Assembly: GCA_032173965.1 (NCBI GenBank)
Contig: CM063294.1
Coordinates: forward strand, 9,972,452-10,036,451
DNA from: Sitta carolinensis
Taxonomy: Eukaryota; Chordata; Aves; Passeriformes; Sittidae
Reading direction: 5' to 3'
Length of the DNA stretch: 64,000 nt
Below are positions 11,400 through 24,000 of the stretch, piece after piece. Below the pieces are notes generated by a model. That model saw nothing but the letters and a program-made list of their open reading frames with translations. It had not been told where the DNA came from and did no database searches. Positions within the stretch are counted from its first letter, which is position 1. Each line of letters starts with the position of its first letter. Position numbers and translations under genes: made by a program.

Positions 11400-11730
11400 T
11401 CAGAACTCAACACAGTGTTATACGAAAGCATAAAAGGGTTTTATAAAATACCCTGCTCGAGCCTGGGCCCTGTATCTGCGTACGGTCAGATGTGGTGAAC
11501 TTTGAGTCCCTTTTTCTGTGAATAGTCTTATTAAAAGTGATGTATCCTGCTATGCATGCAGGCTTTATTCAGCCTTGAAGTGACAGAATATGACCTGTAG
11601 ACAGAGCACACGAGCTTCTGGACTCCTGCTAAATGCCATTTTTGCTTTGATTATCATTGTTTGGTGTGGAACAGATCAGCTACAGTGGAAATCTAATCTG
11701 GTTCCCATTAGCCTCAATGGAAACAGCATC
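11400..11730. other. Candidate conserved non-coding element
   Basis: Simple-repeat-free DNA with several CpGs kept in an AT-rich setting (11420-11490). It has the 8-bp palindrome TGCATGCA at 11553-11560 and a SOX/FOX-like ATTGTTTGG near 11656. No coding frame runs through it. The call rests on texture only; conservation was not tested. Confidence 0.3.
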
Positions 11731-12955
11731 ATGTCTTCACTTTTTCTGGGGGGATTGATTTCTTCCTAAGAAATCTCTCCTTATGTTATTTACATGTGAC
11801 TTCCTATTATATTTTTTAGCACAGACTCGTAACCAGATGGAAGTGAATGCTTGCAAGTCTTTGAGTATTTACCTGCTGTTTAATCCTTTTTAGTATAGGA
11901 ACAGAAATGGAATCAGATTTAGGGATTTTGGGGTCTGAATCTTCTCTCAACTCTGCCAGTGGAAATTTGGAATAAATTTCCTAGAACCAGGGGAATTGGT
12001 TATATGTGGTATAGAGTGCATGCGAATAGGTGCATGCTTACTCCTCTGGATGGTGCTGAAAAAGCAAAGAGATTTGTATTTGGGTAGGATACCTCATGTG
12101 GGGCCCTCCATGGGACTGCAGTACTCAGCTTTCCAGTTAAAGGCACAGAAAATCATGTTTTTATCCCTGTGCTTGAGACTGGGCAAGGTGGCAGCTGTTG
12201 CAGCACTTTTGCTGTGTCCTGCCTGATTTTTGGAAAAGGAAGTGGTGCATCACTTTCAAAGCCTGTTGATGATGTGTATAAAGGAAACGTGAGTTGGGGT
12301 ATTAAACAAATGCTTGTTGGGCAAGGAAGGTGCTTTTGCATGGCTTCCATTTCCCCTTGGGATCTGGGCAGGGGGTGTCTGGGAGCTGACACCTTGGCTG
12401 AGGGCTCCTGATCCACAGCACCACCAAAAGTGTCTGTGCTGAACCCTTTAGGTGGTGCCAAGGATGAGCCCACAGGCCTGAGACCTAAAATTATCTTCTC
12501 CTGCATTTCCTTGAATCCTTGAAAACTCCCACTGGGATCAGGCAGGGTTTTGTCAGGCACAAGGCACAGCAGTGGTGCCTATAGAGTTAAATGTCCAGAA
12601 AAAAAGGGCTTTATGTGGCTTTATGTTAGTTTTAATTTCCTGGTGGAAAATGCTGTTAATCTCTAGTGTTCTCCCTTGCACTGTGTAAAACAGGATATTA
12701 TACCTATAGCAATATTAACTCACTTTTATTGAGGAGCTCTTATTTTTGGTGCAAAACAGTGACTTGAGCATTGTATAAAGTTGGCAGCCGTGTGTCAGGG
12801 CAGGTATAAATAGGAGTGATTCAGTGTCCTGGGTACACTTAGGACATTCTTTGCATCCTGTTAATTATGTTAGTTTTGGGATGGACTTGAAAACCCTGTG
12901 CTGTGGCACAAATTGGTGTTTTGAAGCTAGAACAGAGGGCTCTGTTAGATTTGCC
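11731..12955. other. Mixed unique DNA, no gene seen
   Basis: No gene or element was recognised. An open frame of 135 codons (12153-12560, minus strand) lies in a moderately GC-rich patch and has no recognisable domain. Confidence 0.5.
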
Positions 12956-13560
12956 TTCCTCGGGCCTACAGGAGGCATTTAAATAAAAGAACCCTGTCGC
13001 TTTTCTCCCACCACGTTACTGTAAGTGTAAAACTGTGCAGGCAAGAGGGGGTTAATTCAATAAAATAAATATAAAATACTCTCCAGGCTGTTGGGCAGAG
13101 CTGGAAGGGGTCAGAGGTTGCTGAGCTGCTTCACTAGCACACTAATCGATTTGCTGTCAAGGTAGTGGTGCTGGGGTTTCAAGGAAGAGAAGAATTGAGT
13201 GCCGCTCGGGCCCAATTTCCATAATTGCTCACTGCCTTTAGTGTACAACCTTTTATGAAACACAAAAAATATATCACTGAATTGTATTGATTACCCATTG
13301 GTCTGAATAATTCACTTAGTATTTATTACCTGACCCTCAGAGGTTAAATAAATCCACTATCTAACTTTGGCTTGTGAGAAATATTACTTATTCATTGAAA
13401 TGTGGACTGATTATTACACAATAGGAGTGTATCTTTGTTGTTCGTTTTATCTCCTCCTGGAAGACTTGGTCCCTGCTGCATTCTTAATGGCAACGAGTTA
13501 AAACAAATATTTATGGATAGTGAAGAGCATTTTCCAAAATAAACATGAATGCATCTGTAC
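12956..13560. other. Candidate conserved non-coding element, homeodomain-motif rich
   Basis: Contains TAATCGAT (13143-13150) four bases before a MEIS/TGIF-type CTGTCA (13154-13159). It also has many TAAT/ATTA cores and a CCATTGG motif near 13296. CpGs near 13000-13015 and 13142-13210 are kept. All frames are interrupted. It reads like a vertebrate developmental enhancer, but this is inferred from texture and motifs only. Confidence 0.35.
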
Positions 13561-13573
13561 TAGCAGAGCTTGG

Positions 13574-13593
13574 TTTTTTTTTTTTTTTTTTTT
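13574..13593. repeat. Poly(T) run, 20 bases
   Basis: Uninterrupted run of 20 T separating two conserved-looking blocks. Confidence 0.95.
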
Positions 13594-14320
13594 GTGAAGA
13601 ATTTCTTTTCCCCCTCACGCTGTTGTTCGGGTCACATTTCAGGGTCAAAATTCAAAATCCTCCAAAGTGAACTTTTATGTGTGATGGTGAAATATATTCA
13701 TACGCAAAGTTTTCACTGCAAGCACCAAGTCTGCATAGCAGCTTTATTGCTTGTGATGGGATCTAAGTCCGTTTTTATAGCACTATTTTTGGATAGCTCC
13801 TGAAGGCCGTAAATCTTCCTATCATATTAAACACCCTCTGATAATTAAATTCTCAAAGAAAACAGAAACCTTTCCTAACAAGGAAAGATAAAATTTAAAC
13901 CAGTCAACCATGGACAGCTCACTGTCATTACAATAAAAATGATTTCACATCACCTTCAAATGTTTTGGACATAATCTGCAGGGCATTTTATGGCTTTGTC
14001 AAACATTAAGGTAATAATCAATTATTTATCAGAGGATGGTATTTACATATTGCTTTTAGCATAGCTAAACTGTCCTTCTTTTTTGATGAGCTGATATACC
14101 TCCAACACAATAGCACAGCTCTTAAACTTAATTATATACTCATTTACCATAAGATCTAGTCATCTAGATAAAATTGTTCGGTAGCTTGAAATATTCCCTC
14201 CAAAAAAGATTTCCTAACTTTGTGTAAAGTCTTTCCTCAGTTTCCGGCCTGCATCCTCCAGCATCCCAAAGTATTGTTTTTGAAGTTTGATGGAATTTGT
14301 GTTAGGTCAAGAGGAGGAAA
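13594..14320. other. Candidate conserved non-coding DNA, AT-rich
   Basis: AT-rich and repeat-free, with many TAAT/ATTA cores at 13830-13860, 14005-14030 and 14130-14160, and isolated CpGs. It may continue the block to its left. There is no coding frame of note. Confidence 0.28.
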
Positions 14321-14328
14321 CTATGTGG

Positions 14329-14331
<3 letters not shown>

Positions 14332-14360
<29 letters not shown>
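14332..14360. repeat. Poly(T) run, 29 bases
   Basis: Uninterrupted run of 29 T preceded by AGC. The same length and left neighbour occur at 1003-1031. No target duplication or retrocopy is visible beside it. Confidence 0.95.
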
Positions 14361-14363
<3 letters not shown>

Positions 14364-15897
14364 GAAATGTAAAGGAAAACCTTAATGTGGTCTCGGTGCT
14401 GCCTTGTGTTTGTTGATAGCAGTGTGTGTCTGTATCCAGGATCTGGGCTCACAGTTAGCAGGAGCTCCAAACCCGTGTTGGTGGTGTTATAATACTGAAC
14501 CTCTTTTCCTGTATCGCATAATGGAAGGAAAAGTCTGTCAGAAAATAATGGGGATATAATATGTACGAGATCCTCTAACATTTACCCAGGTGGCCAACTT
14601 CCTGAGCCCTGAGCGTGACAGCTGGAGGATTTCAGCGTTTCAGCCTCCTCAGCTGGAGGCTGACAGTGTGTCCTGGACAGTGCCTGGGGTCCCAGGGTGG
14701 GAGGGGGCAGTGCCAGGGCTGTGGGGGCACAGATCCCACCTGGAGCGAGGCACAGCCACTGGGGAGAGAAAATTCTGCATCCACGTGCACCTTCAGTTTA
14801 TAACCTTGCTGAAGTGCTGTGTGCAATGAACTGCCAGGGAGTCAATTTGTCTGCCTGGCGGGCAGGAGCAGCTCGAGCTGGGTGTCAGGGATGCAGAGCA
14901 GGGATTTCTGTGGGCTGGATGTCCACCAGGGCTCGGCAGCAGCCACCAAGGACTGTTGGGCTGTTCAGTTCAGCAAAGCTTCAGTAATGCTTGCTCAGGA
15001 GCACTTTGCAGGAGCTCAGCCTGTGGGTGAAGTTTAGAGAGGGATGGAGCAGCTGGAAGCTCTGATTGGGTTTTTCCAAGTTGCTGCTAGAGGTGGGAGC
15101 ATCCTGACAGGCATCCATCCCTGTCTTCAGGTGCCTAAACGCCTGCACAAGTTGGCTAAACTTACAAATTCTGCTGGATGTCTTTATGTGGCTGCTTTAC
15201 CCCCAGTTTGTATTAAAGGGGTTTGTTCCTCAAAGGGATGCCTTAATATGTTTTTCTGCTGTTAAGTGATGTCATTTTGATATTGCCCTCAGTGGTAGAA
15301 GGATTGCAAAATTCATCTTTCTGTCTCTGATCAGAAAAGACAAATTGACTTCATGTCAATTCCTTCCATTCCTTCCTACCATTCCTTCATTTGGGTGAAA
15401 ACTTCATAGCTGGGATGCACAAATCAGTAGGAAAACAACTTGAGAAAGTTCTTGATGGCATCTCAGGGTAATTCTGCTGTAGGTGTTGAAAGAAATAAGC
15501 TAGCTGAACAGTCACATTGGGAATGCTCTTTATACCAATAACACTTTAAAACAAGCTAATGTCATAATAAAGTCCATAATAACAGGCAAACAATCAGTAA
15601 GAGGATACTAATCCAGCAGGCCTGTACTATGAAGAAAGGAGGTTTACATTTTAGCTGAAGCCCCCCAGTTTTGTTCACTCTAGGAGCTCTCTGACCCTCA
15701 TGCTTGTGGAGGAAACAGTGGAAACCCACTGTTTCCAAAGGGATGATGTCCTGGTCCTGGCTGAGGGCTCTGTGCTCTGCAGTCACCCATCCTCATCTAA
15801 GCTGTGTGTAAAACTCGACTAAGATGTATAATATTTTGCCAGTTTTTATTGAAACTGGGGCTTCTTTTTGATTTTGCCTGCTTTCTCTGGAGAGAAT
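14361..15897. other. Mixed unique DNA, no gene seen
   Basis: GC-rich at about 14590-15060, otherwise AT-rich. No exon or mobile element was recognised. Confidence 0.5.
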
Positions 15898-15914
15898 AAA
15901 AAAAAAAAAAAAAA
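15898..15914. repeat. Poly(A) run, 17 bases
   Basis: Run of 17 A followed by an A-rich stretch to about 15937. The sequence to its left has no recognisable retrocopy. Confidence 0.9.
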
Positions 15915-15937
15915 GAAGCAAAAACAGAACAGAAAAG

Positions 15938-16430
15938 CCTCCTGGCAGTCGAGGATGCACAAGGCTGGTCCTGCTCCCAGTTACATTTCAGGAAGGGGTG
16001 CAGGGAATCTGACTTTCTTTCGGTGCTGCTCCCCTCCTAGCAACCCCAAACATCCCAAACCCATCCCTAGCTGTGTCCCCTCTCCTTCCAGCAGAGCCGG
16101 GTGCGGCAGGGCTGGCAGGGCTGAGAGGGGCTCTCCTACCTTCCCACAGCCACATCCTCTCCATTTCCCAGCTCCCAGGGTCCCTGGATGGGATGAGGCC
16201 AGGCAGGAGAGGCAGCACAGGAGGGTGTGCAGCTCCCCAGGGCTGCTCTGCCCCCGTGGGTGCCTGGTGCATCCACAGTGATTCCTTTGGCTCCTGTCAG
16301 TCACAGTGCTGCACACCAGAGGTGGACGTGGCCATTCACAGCCTTAATCCAAGGAAGAGGGAGGGGAATCCACCTCCTTCCCTGTCTCTCCTCCCTCTCC
16401 TACGCTTTAATGCATCCTGAAATGTGCATT
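15938..16430. other. GC-rich unique block, no gene seen
   Basis: C-rich patch with overlapping open frames of 94-137 codons on both strands, Pro/Ser/Arg-rich and without recognisable domains. They are compositional artefacts. Confidence 0.5.
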
Positions 16431-19400
16431 CCCTTTTCCTTTCAGGGTGCATTGGACGCAACATTCAAAAAGCTCTGTCAACTCACATGGGGGGAGAAAA
16501 TAATTGTCTTGATATGGGATGATTGTCCAGACCTCAAGCAGCAGCACAGAGAGGGTTATTTTGTTTGCAATTTAACTAGAAGTGCCCAAGATTTCCCAAC
16601 TGTTCTATTTTTGCAAATGTAAAAGTTTCATAAAAGGGTCAGATTTAGGCCCTTGTGTGGGAAACAACTGATACTGCCAGCAACAGGGCAAGATCACTGC
16701 TGTGTTGTGGTTTAAATGTCTTATTGCATTCCAGGCATTGCTGAACTGTATATAGAATGGATGACTTTAAATCTCTAGGACTTTGTGTGAATTAGTAACC
16801 TTTTGATTTTGTTTTAACATTTATATATTATTTTTAACTCAAGATGTTTGTGACTTCTGCCCTCTCCCCAGTAAATAGTCAGCTTATAACACAGGAAATT
16901 ATTGGGGCAGTTACAAACAGCTCTTAAGAACAGAGCCCACTTTTCTTTCTCTTTTTGGATTCCTATCTTTTTAATATTCTCATCTGGATGGTTCTGGCCC
17001 CAAACTAGAAGCAAATGGAAAACAGGGAATTTCCATCACTACAGAAAATATATGGATTTCATGTGCAGTAATGATGTATCTCAGCAGAGTTAGTAAAACT
17101 AGAGATGTCACATTCACAGCTGGTTAACATTTTACACTTGAAGTCCTCATAACATTTGTATATGTTTCAACACTTCTTTTTTTTTTCAACTTGGGACCAT
17201 CTGTATTTCTCATATGTGACACTGACAGGGAAGCACAAACTTTCACAGAACCAGCAAATGACTGGTTAGCTCTACCAGATGTCTGTCTCTTCCCACTTTA
17301 TCACTCGAGATGCTATTAAACTGAGATTGGGTGGGGGAAACTGTGGACTTCTGAACTAAAATACATTCCCCAAAGAAGTTTAAAGAGAAGAATTTGGCTC
17401 CCAGGGTCTGCGTTTAGAATAGCAATACTAACGATGATGGATTTGCACAGAAAGAAGATTTTTAAAAAATTTTAAAATAGATAATCATGGACTAATCTAA
17501 GCAGGTATTACATCTGCAAGAAAGGCTGTTAAAACCTATTCTCCTAAATTGCAATTTGTCCTCCATGTATTCCTTTGCTCGGCTGTATAGATCTCATTGT
17601 GCTTTACTTTTCAATTTAGCAAAAGTTAATTTCTAATGCTTGCAAAGGATAAATGCATGGAAAATACAGCTTTTTTCCTGCTGTCTATGTCCCATTAGGA
17701 AAAATACTGTAGAAGTAACTGTTGTTCTCATTGCATTTCCTCTGAGCAGTCCCGCCCTGCTGATTTGTTTTCCCTCCCTCAGCTGCTGCTGAGCTCTGCA
17801 GCACTTCAGGTGTTTTGCAGGGCTGGTTTCACTACAGCCTTTTGCATCTGAAGAATCTCACAATGGATTTTAGAGCAGAGTTAAACTCCACAGGCTGGGG
17901 AGGGCTCGAGCAGACCCGGTCAGGAGGATAAACAACAGCTTGGTTCTGTACTGTGCAGTGTGATGGGTGTCCCCTGAAGTCAGAGACCTAAATTAATTAC
18001 ATTTAATCAAGCCATGCTGAACAACTGAGCCAGACACCTCAACCTTATCACGCTATGGCTTTAATGTCCTACTTACAGTCAGAGCTGAGGTTCAGGGGAT
18101 GGATGTGACCATGGCATTCTGGCCCTTTGCTGGGAAAATCAAAGATCCCTTGTAATGGAAGGTCTGTGGGTATGCCATTAAAAAGTGATACATAATGCTT
18201 GAAAAGAATATCACAAAGTTGTTTCAAATCACATTACTGGGAGCTTTCATTAAAGGGAAAACTTACTCCTATTCTAAGGTGTACATTGTCAGTAACTAAA
18301 GTTAGCAGGAATCTGATTCCATTTTTTACATTCAGACAGACCTGTAGAGACATATTAAGTAGAAAATCCAGAGAAAAGGAGAACCACCTATAGGAAATCT
18401 TGCAGGGTTCAGACAAGGGCAGTTTCATGTGACCTCGTAGATTGGATATAAAAAGGCTGCTATTAGTTCCATGTCAGTTCTTATAGCAAATGTTACAGAG
18501 TAATGGAGGGTGTTAAGCTGTCAAATACTAGCAAGGGTTAATAAGGTTAAAGAAGAAGTAAAAGCAGGCCAACAATAAAAAGGAAAAAACCCCACGGATA
18601 AATATGCCCTAATAAATAAAGGATGGCATATCAAGGGGGAAACTAAAGTCATAACTTGGGAGCAAAGCAGTTGGAGAAATTGGAAGCAGGATAATACAAT
18701 GTGGTTTCTTTTGTGCTGGTGCTATGGCTAACTCCAGGCAGTGCAGGATGCTGCAGGGCAGGACTGAATCCCCCATTTCCCACAGATATTTGGAAAAGAA
18801 TTATGTAGTTGAGTCTGCCAAATGTTCTAAATATAAATGGAGGGATGCAAATGAGTGAATAAATACATGAATGGAGTAAGTAATTAAAGAAGAGAATCCC
18901 AGGAACAGGAGCAGAGCACCTGAAGTTAGATATGAGCCATGTTTTGACATTGTCCTCTGAGCTGATTTGAGCTTTGGTGCTTTCTTGTACCTGAATTTCA
19001 AAGTAATTCATGTCTGTAAAAAATAGGAAAAGAGAGAACTTGAAGATCTTATGACATGTTATTATTTCTAGGAGTTTCTGGCATTTGTCTTAATTTTAGC
19101 CTGCTAGGACATCATTAAGGAAGGAGTTTACAAACTTTTTTCTTTGTTAGGAGTATTCTACCTGCTTTATATATCAGGCTTGAGTTTTGCAACTCCTTAC
19201 ATGCACGCTGTCCTTCATCCCCAGGCACAGTTTTTGTGAGCTCACTTATTCCAAGGAGATCAGTATTGCCTTGTCTAAAGTTAAGGCTGAAGCAGCATTT
19301 GCAGGTGAGAGCTACTGGACTGAAAAAAGTGCTTAGCTGTGATCTCAGTGGGCATTTTGATTTTATTAAAATTGCTGGCATGTCTCATGAGCTGCTCTTG

Positions 19401-21049
19401 GGGTGATCCAGCATTTTATTGCAAATGCAGTCAGCAAGTTACGCCTTCTATTGGTGAGGCTCATGGATTTGGCTTTTTTGTTTATAACCAAAATGGAGCT
19501 TGAGAGCAGATTTTTTGTCTTTCTAATTATTATACCTCAACCTTTTTAGTTGTGGCTCCACCTGTCTTATGAGGGAAAAACATTAGTCCAAAGGACCATC
19601 CTTTGAATTGTTGCTAAATATTTTTATTTATAACCAAGTACCAACCAAGCTAAACTTTGGACATTTGTCTTTGCTTTCTCCTTTCTCTGTTCTCTTTGCT
19701 CATCAGCAGGCCCTCAAAAGCACACAGATAATTTCTGAACCCCCTCTGCCCTTTCTCTTGCCATCACTTGCAGACCACCAGCAGGCAGACATCAGGTTGA
19801 GAAACACAAGGAGAAGATGTAATGAGTCCTGACATGGCTTTTAGGCTGCTGGGTTTCCAGCAGCAGGCAGTGCTGGATCTCATCTGCTGTTTTCTGCACC
19901 CACGAGGTGCAGAGAGCCCAGGTTGTCCCCACCCGTGGCCATCTCCCTGCCAGGGGTGGGGGTCTTGCAGAATGATGGGTGTTGTTGCTGCTGTAGGAAA
20001 ATATTGTCCCCATCCCACAATATTTCAGGCAACCATCTCCTTCCTTTTGCCCAGGGAGATTGGTTCAGTGGGAGGGAGAGGAAAGAATAAGGAAAAGATT
20101 GTGTTTATTTCCTCCACAAAGCAGCCTGAGGATCTGCCTCATTCCGAGACATCTGATTAATTGCTCAGCTGAAGGAGTGCTGGAAAACGTTTACATCATT
20201 TATCAGTTTGGAGGAGGGAAGTGAAAAACAAAAAATATGTTTGTTTTTATCTGCTCCCCTTCTCTCCCTCTTCCATCTGTCCTCTCATCCTCCATTCCTC
20301 CCCTCCTCAGAGTGGGAAAGGCAGGACAGCAGAGCAGGGAGCTGTGGTGGAGGGCAGCCCTCAGCACACACAGGCTTCCCAAACCCAATTACAGAACTCA
20401 TTGTTAATTTTCACCAGAAAATTGGAACATTTCAGCAAATGGAAAATTTTCTGTTGAGATTGTTCTTTTCTTTCCAAAACATTCTTTTCCAGAAAACTAT
20501 TTAGACGAATAAAATTCTAGTTATTTCTGTCCTGGAAAACATAGCTGGAGGTTGAGCTCTAAGCTCCAAGCTGGCCTGTGCCTCCTGGACCTCTTACAGA
20601 AGCTACACATCTCTCTGGGAGCTGCTCTATAGGATACTTGAAGAGAAGCAACATGTTTGTTTTTAATGATGCTGCTAGTTTTCACTATAAATTTGAGCAA
20701 AGTGGGCGGTATTGGAACCAGCTGCTGGATTTTTCTTTTTGTTTTGTTTGTTTGTTTTCATGAGAAAAATGGAAACGTACTGCAATAAATTAAACAATAT
20801 ACATATTTTTACATCGTGCTGCCTCTGAGCATTGAGCTGCTAGGAAATTACAGAAGCTGAGGGCAGTGTTGGGCCCTGCATTCATTTCACAGGCACTGAA
20901 GTAAAACAACAAATGTTTCAGAGTAACTGGATTTCCTCTTAAAGTGACACTTTATTTGCGCTTGAAAAATTCAATGAGCTTTCACTAGGAGATTTTTTCT
21001 GGCTTTGTTTTTTCTTTAATGACCTGTGCTTACAAAAACAAAAAAAAAG
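16431..21049. other. Long AT-rich stretch, no gene seen
   Basis: About 4.6 kb of ordinary unique DNA. Modestly GC-rich patches lie at 17740-17940 and 19840-19980. A polypyrimidine stretch at 20258-20310 ends in CAG and so resembles a splice acceptor, but no exon-like frame follows. The 17560-17660 segment has a conserved look but is too weak to call. Confidence 0.5.
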
Positions 21050-21070
21050 TAATAATAATAATAATAATAA
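21050..21070. repeat. (TAA)n microsatellite
   Basis: About seven TAA/AAT units, preceded by an A-rich stretch from 21034. Confidence 0.9.
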
Positions 21071-24000
21071 AAAGGAAAAAACTCAAATCCATTTGGTCAA
21101 CTTCTCTTTTCATTAACTGGAGAGCAGCAATGCTTTTAGAGGGGGAAGTAAAAGACACCGAGCCTTGTAGCTTCCCACTAATTCTGCACTCCATCCTTAA
21201 GTTTATCATGCCGTGTTTTCCAGCACATCCTCACCATGTCCCTTCAGGAGTTTCCCTCGAGCTGGTTCTGCAGTGGGAATGGCCAGGGGGGCCGGGCTGC
21301 TGCTCCTCAGTGCTCACTGGAGCTCACCCCAGCTCCTTGCCCCGGGCTGGCTGCCCTCCATATGCCTGGTGTCAAATCCAGGGCAGCAGCTGGCCACTCA
21401 CAGCTGATCCTGCAGGGAGAGCACTGGAGCCTCTTCTGCTGCCTTTGATGGAGCAGTGTGACCACCCCAGCCACTGCTGTCAAACCTTGGAGGAGGTTTC
21501 TCTTAACAGGTTTTCGAGGAGACAAACTATGCTGCAGGTGTAATAAGCAGATCAGAAACTCTCAGCATCACAGTATCTGCCTCCTGCTGTACCCAGTGGA
21601 GACAGAGCTGAGAAAAGGCTCTTTTTGGTCAGTGATTCTCTGGTGAGCCCCCTCAGGACGGGCTGGCTTGGAAGTTAACTGAAGACACTACTTTTAATGC
21701 CCTCATTGTATAAAATGCAGGTAGTTTACAACTAGCAGCAGTAACAGGAGTGGACTTTTCCCAGTATCTGTGGTTGAAAAGCCCTGTAAGGTCACTTAAA
21801 ATTTCAATGCAATCTAATGGTATGAAACTATCATAGGGATGACATTAAGAATTAATGCCCCAGCTGTGAGCAGCCAGGGGTGCGTGGGTTTTTTTGTTAA
21901 CACTGCAGTACTTCAAGAATATCTCAATTGCTTTTTGATATTTTAAACCTAATATTGTGGACATTTTCATAAAATATAAGTAATAGTTGGCAGAGGGGCT
22001 GGGAATTAGCACCTGGTTATAGCCACCGTGGAAATTAATGTTATTTGGTGGCCTCTCACTTTGCCTGGAAGCACAAGTTTATTTTTGCATTCAAATAACC
22101 AGTATGGAAGTGATGGGCTACTAGGTTTCAAATGTTTTTCAGTAACTAAAGCAAAGAAGGAAGACTTGCTGCAGTGCACCCTGTCCCAGCTTTATGAGGA
22201 CATTTGTCACCGTTCTACCTCTCCCAGGCACCAGCTGAGCAAGGCTGTGGGGGCACAGTAGATCTCGACACCTTTCAGGCAGTGTGGTTGGCTCTGGTGC
22301 AGAAATCAATCTGCTGGGAGCTCCTTGTGCTGCGGATGGAAATGAGAGTCTCAATTTCAATTTACTAAGCAAGAAAAGTTGCATGGGAGGGGGTTGGTTA
22401 GGAAGGGAAAATCAGAATTCCTCAGCATGGCCTTTGAGCTGGGAGATGCTGTGTGCTGAGCCAGGAATAGCTCTGGCACCAGCCTGGGGGCTGCCAGAAA
22501 CTTTGCTGTCTGTCCATCTACAACATGCAGCAGGTCAGAATTAGAAGAGTGAATTGGAAGAAGGGAGAAAGAGGACAAGGTCAGGGGTTGTTTCTCCTTG
22601 TTTTCTGTTCTTTGGCAGTTGGTTGGGTTATTTTTCCTGTACCACTGGATCCCGTTCTAATTATTATTATAATTTTTTGTGGGGCACACCGAATATTTTT
22701 CTAAGCCTGTGACAAAAGTGTCAGCATAAAGTAGTACCAGAGTTCTGCCAGACATGGTAAATGATACTCAGTGATCAGAACTGAACAGCAAAGCAGAATC
22801 TGTGTCAGAGGGAATACCCACAAAACAAGGGAGGAACGCAGACATTAATGAGCCTGATATAAAACATTTTTAAAGCATTTTTATAGTTGCTATAGAAACA
22901 CCTTGGCCTTCACTCTTGCTAATTAGTTGGATTTTGCACATTTTATATTTGAAAATGCAAATTGGATTTCATAAATTATTACTTATTTTTCATTTATATT
23001 TACAGTACTGTTATCCAGATACATGCAGGAAGTCTGAGATATTAATTAGTTATATAACACAAATAAACGTGACATTTATGGTCACAGGACATCTCTTGTT
23101 TTAAATATTCGTCTGGTAAATGCTTGGAGGAATTGTGCAAAGATTAATGCTTTTGTAGGAGAATTAGGTAAATATAAATGAATGGTACATAAAGAGATTT
23201 TAATAAAGTGCATTTTCTGAGCAGCAGAACTATAATGATTTTGGTCAAAGGAATGCAAGCTTGTCACTAAGTGGTTATACAGGGCTAAGAATATTGCTCA
23301 GATTTTTCTCTTCTTCACCTCTGACAGTGGTGAGTCCCAGGAGGTCCCACAGATGGGGTGGAGCACGAAATGACACTGAAAAGCCACGTGTTTAGTCCTG
23401 TCTGTTTTACTTTCTCCAGCCTTGTTTGAAGTGTTTTTCCAATCAATGCACCTTTCCCATGTTGTATGCAGTAGTCCAGGAAATACTCCAAATTCTTCCA
23501 GCGTACACACAGTGCCCTTCTCTCAACTTTTCCTGTAGTAAATGCCCTGTTTGAGTGAGGTGGTGAGGGCTGAGCTGAGGAACAGGCTGCAAAGATCAGG
23601 CCGAGTCTCTGTGTACAGATTTCCCTGTTCACAATGGATACGTGTTTGGAGATACTCTGAAAATTCAATTCTTCTTGTCCTTATTTGATCTATGGTTTTA
23701 ATAACTGAGCAAAAGCCTTTTTGCTTTGGCAGTCCAGTGGATTATCTATTGCACTTCACTAATTTTACCTGCAGTGTTTTAGCGATAAGCAAAAATATCC
23801 TGTTTTCCTTTGTCTGTAGTTCCCTGTTAAGAGATATTTTTCCACGTGCAGGATGCTAAACAGTTTTAGGAAGGCACTTGAATAAAAATCTCAAAAACTG
23901 TGGCCTGTTCATCTGTTATCTTGTTAATCAGTGACTTCCATAGGTGCATGTGCTCAGGACAGTGCTCACCACGGTTTAAATCGGTTTATTAGCTGAGAAT

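Noticed and set aside
15898..15937. A17 run as a possible retrocopy tail
   Set aside because: No recognisable gene-derived sequence to the left and no target duplication seen.
20258..20312. Polypyrimidine stretch ending in CAG, like a splice acceptor
   Set aside because: No exon-like frame with a matching donor follows. Such tracts recur here by composition.
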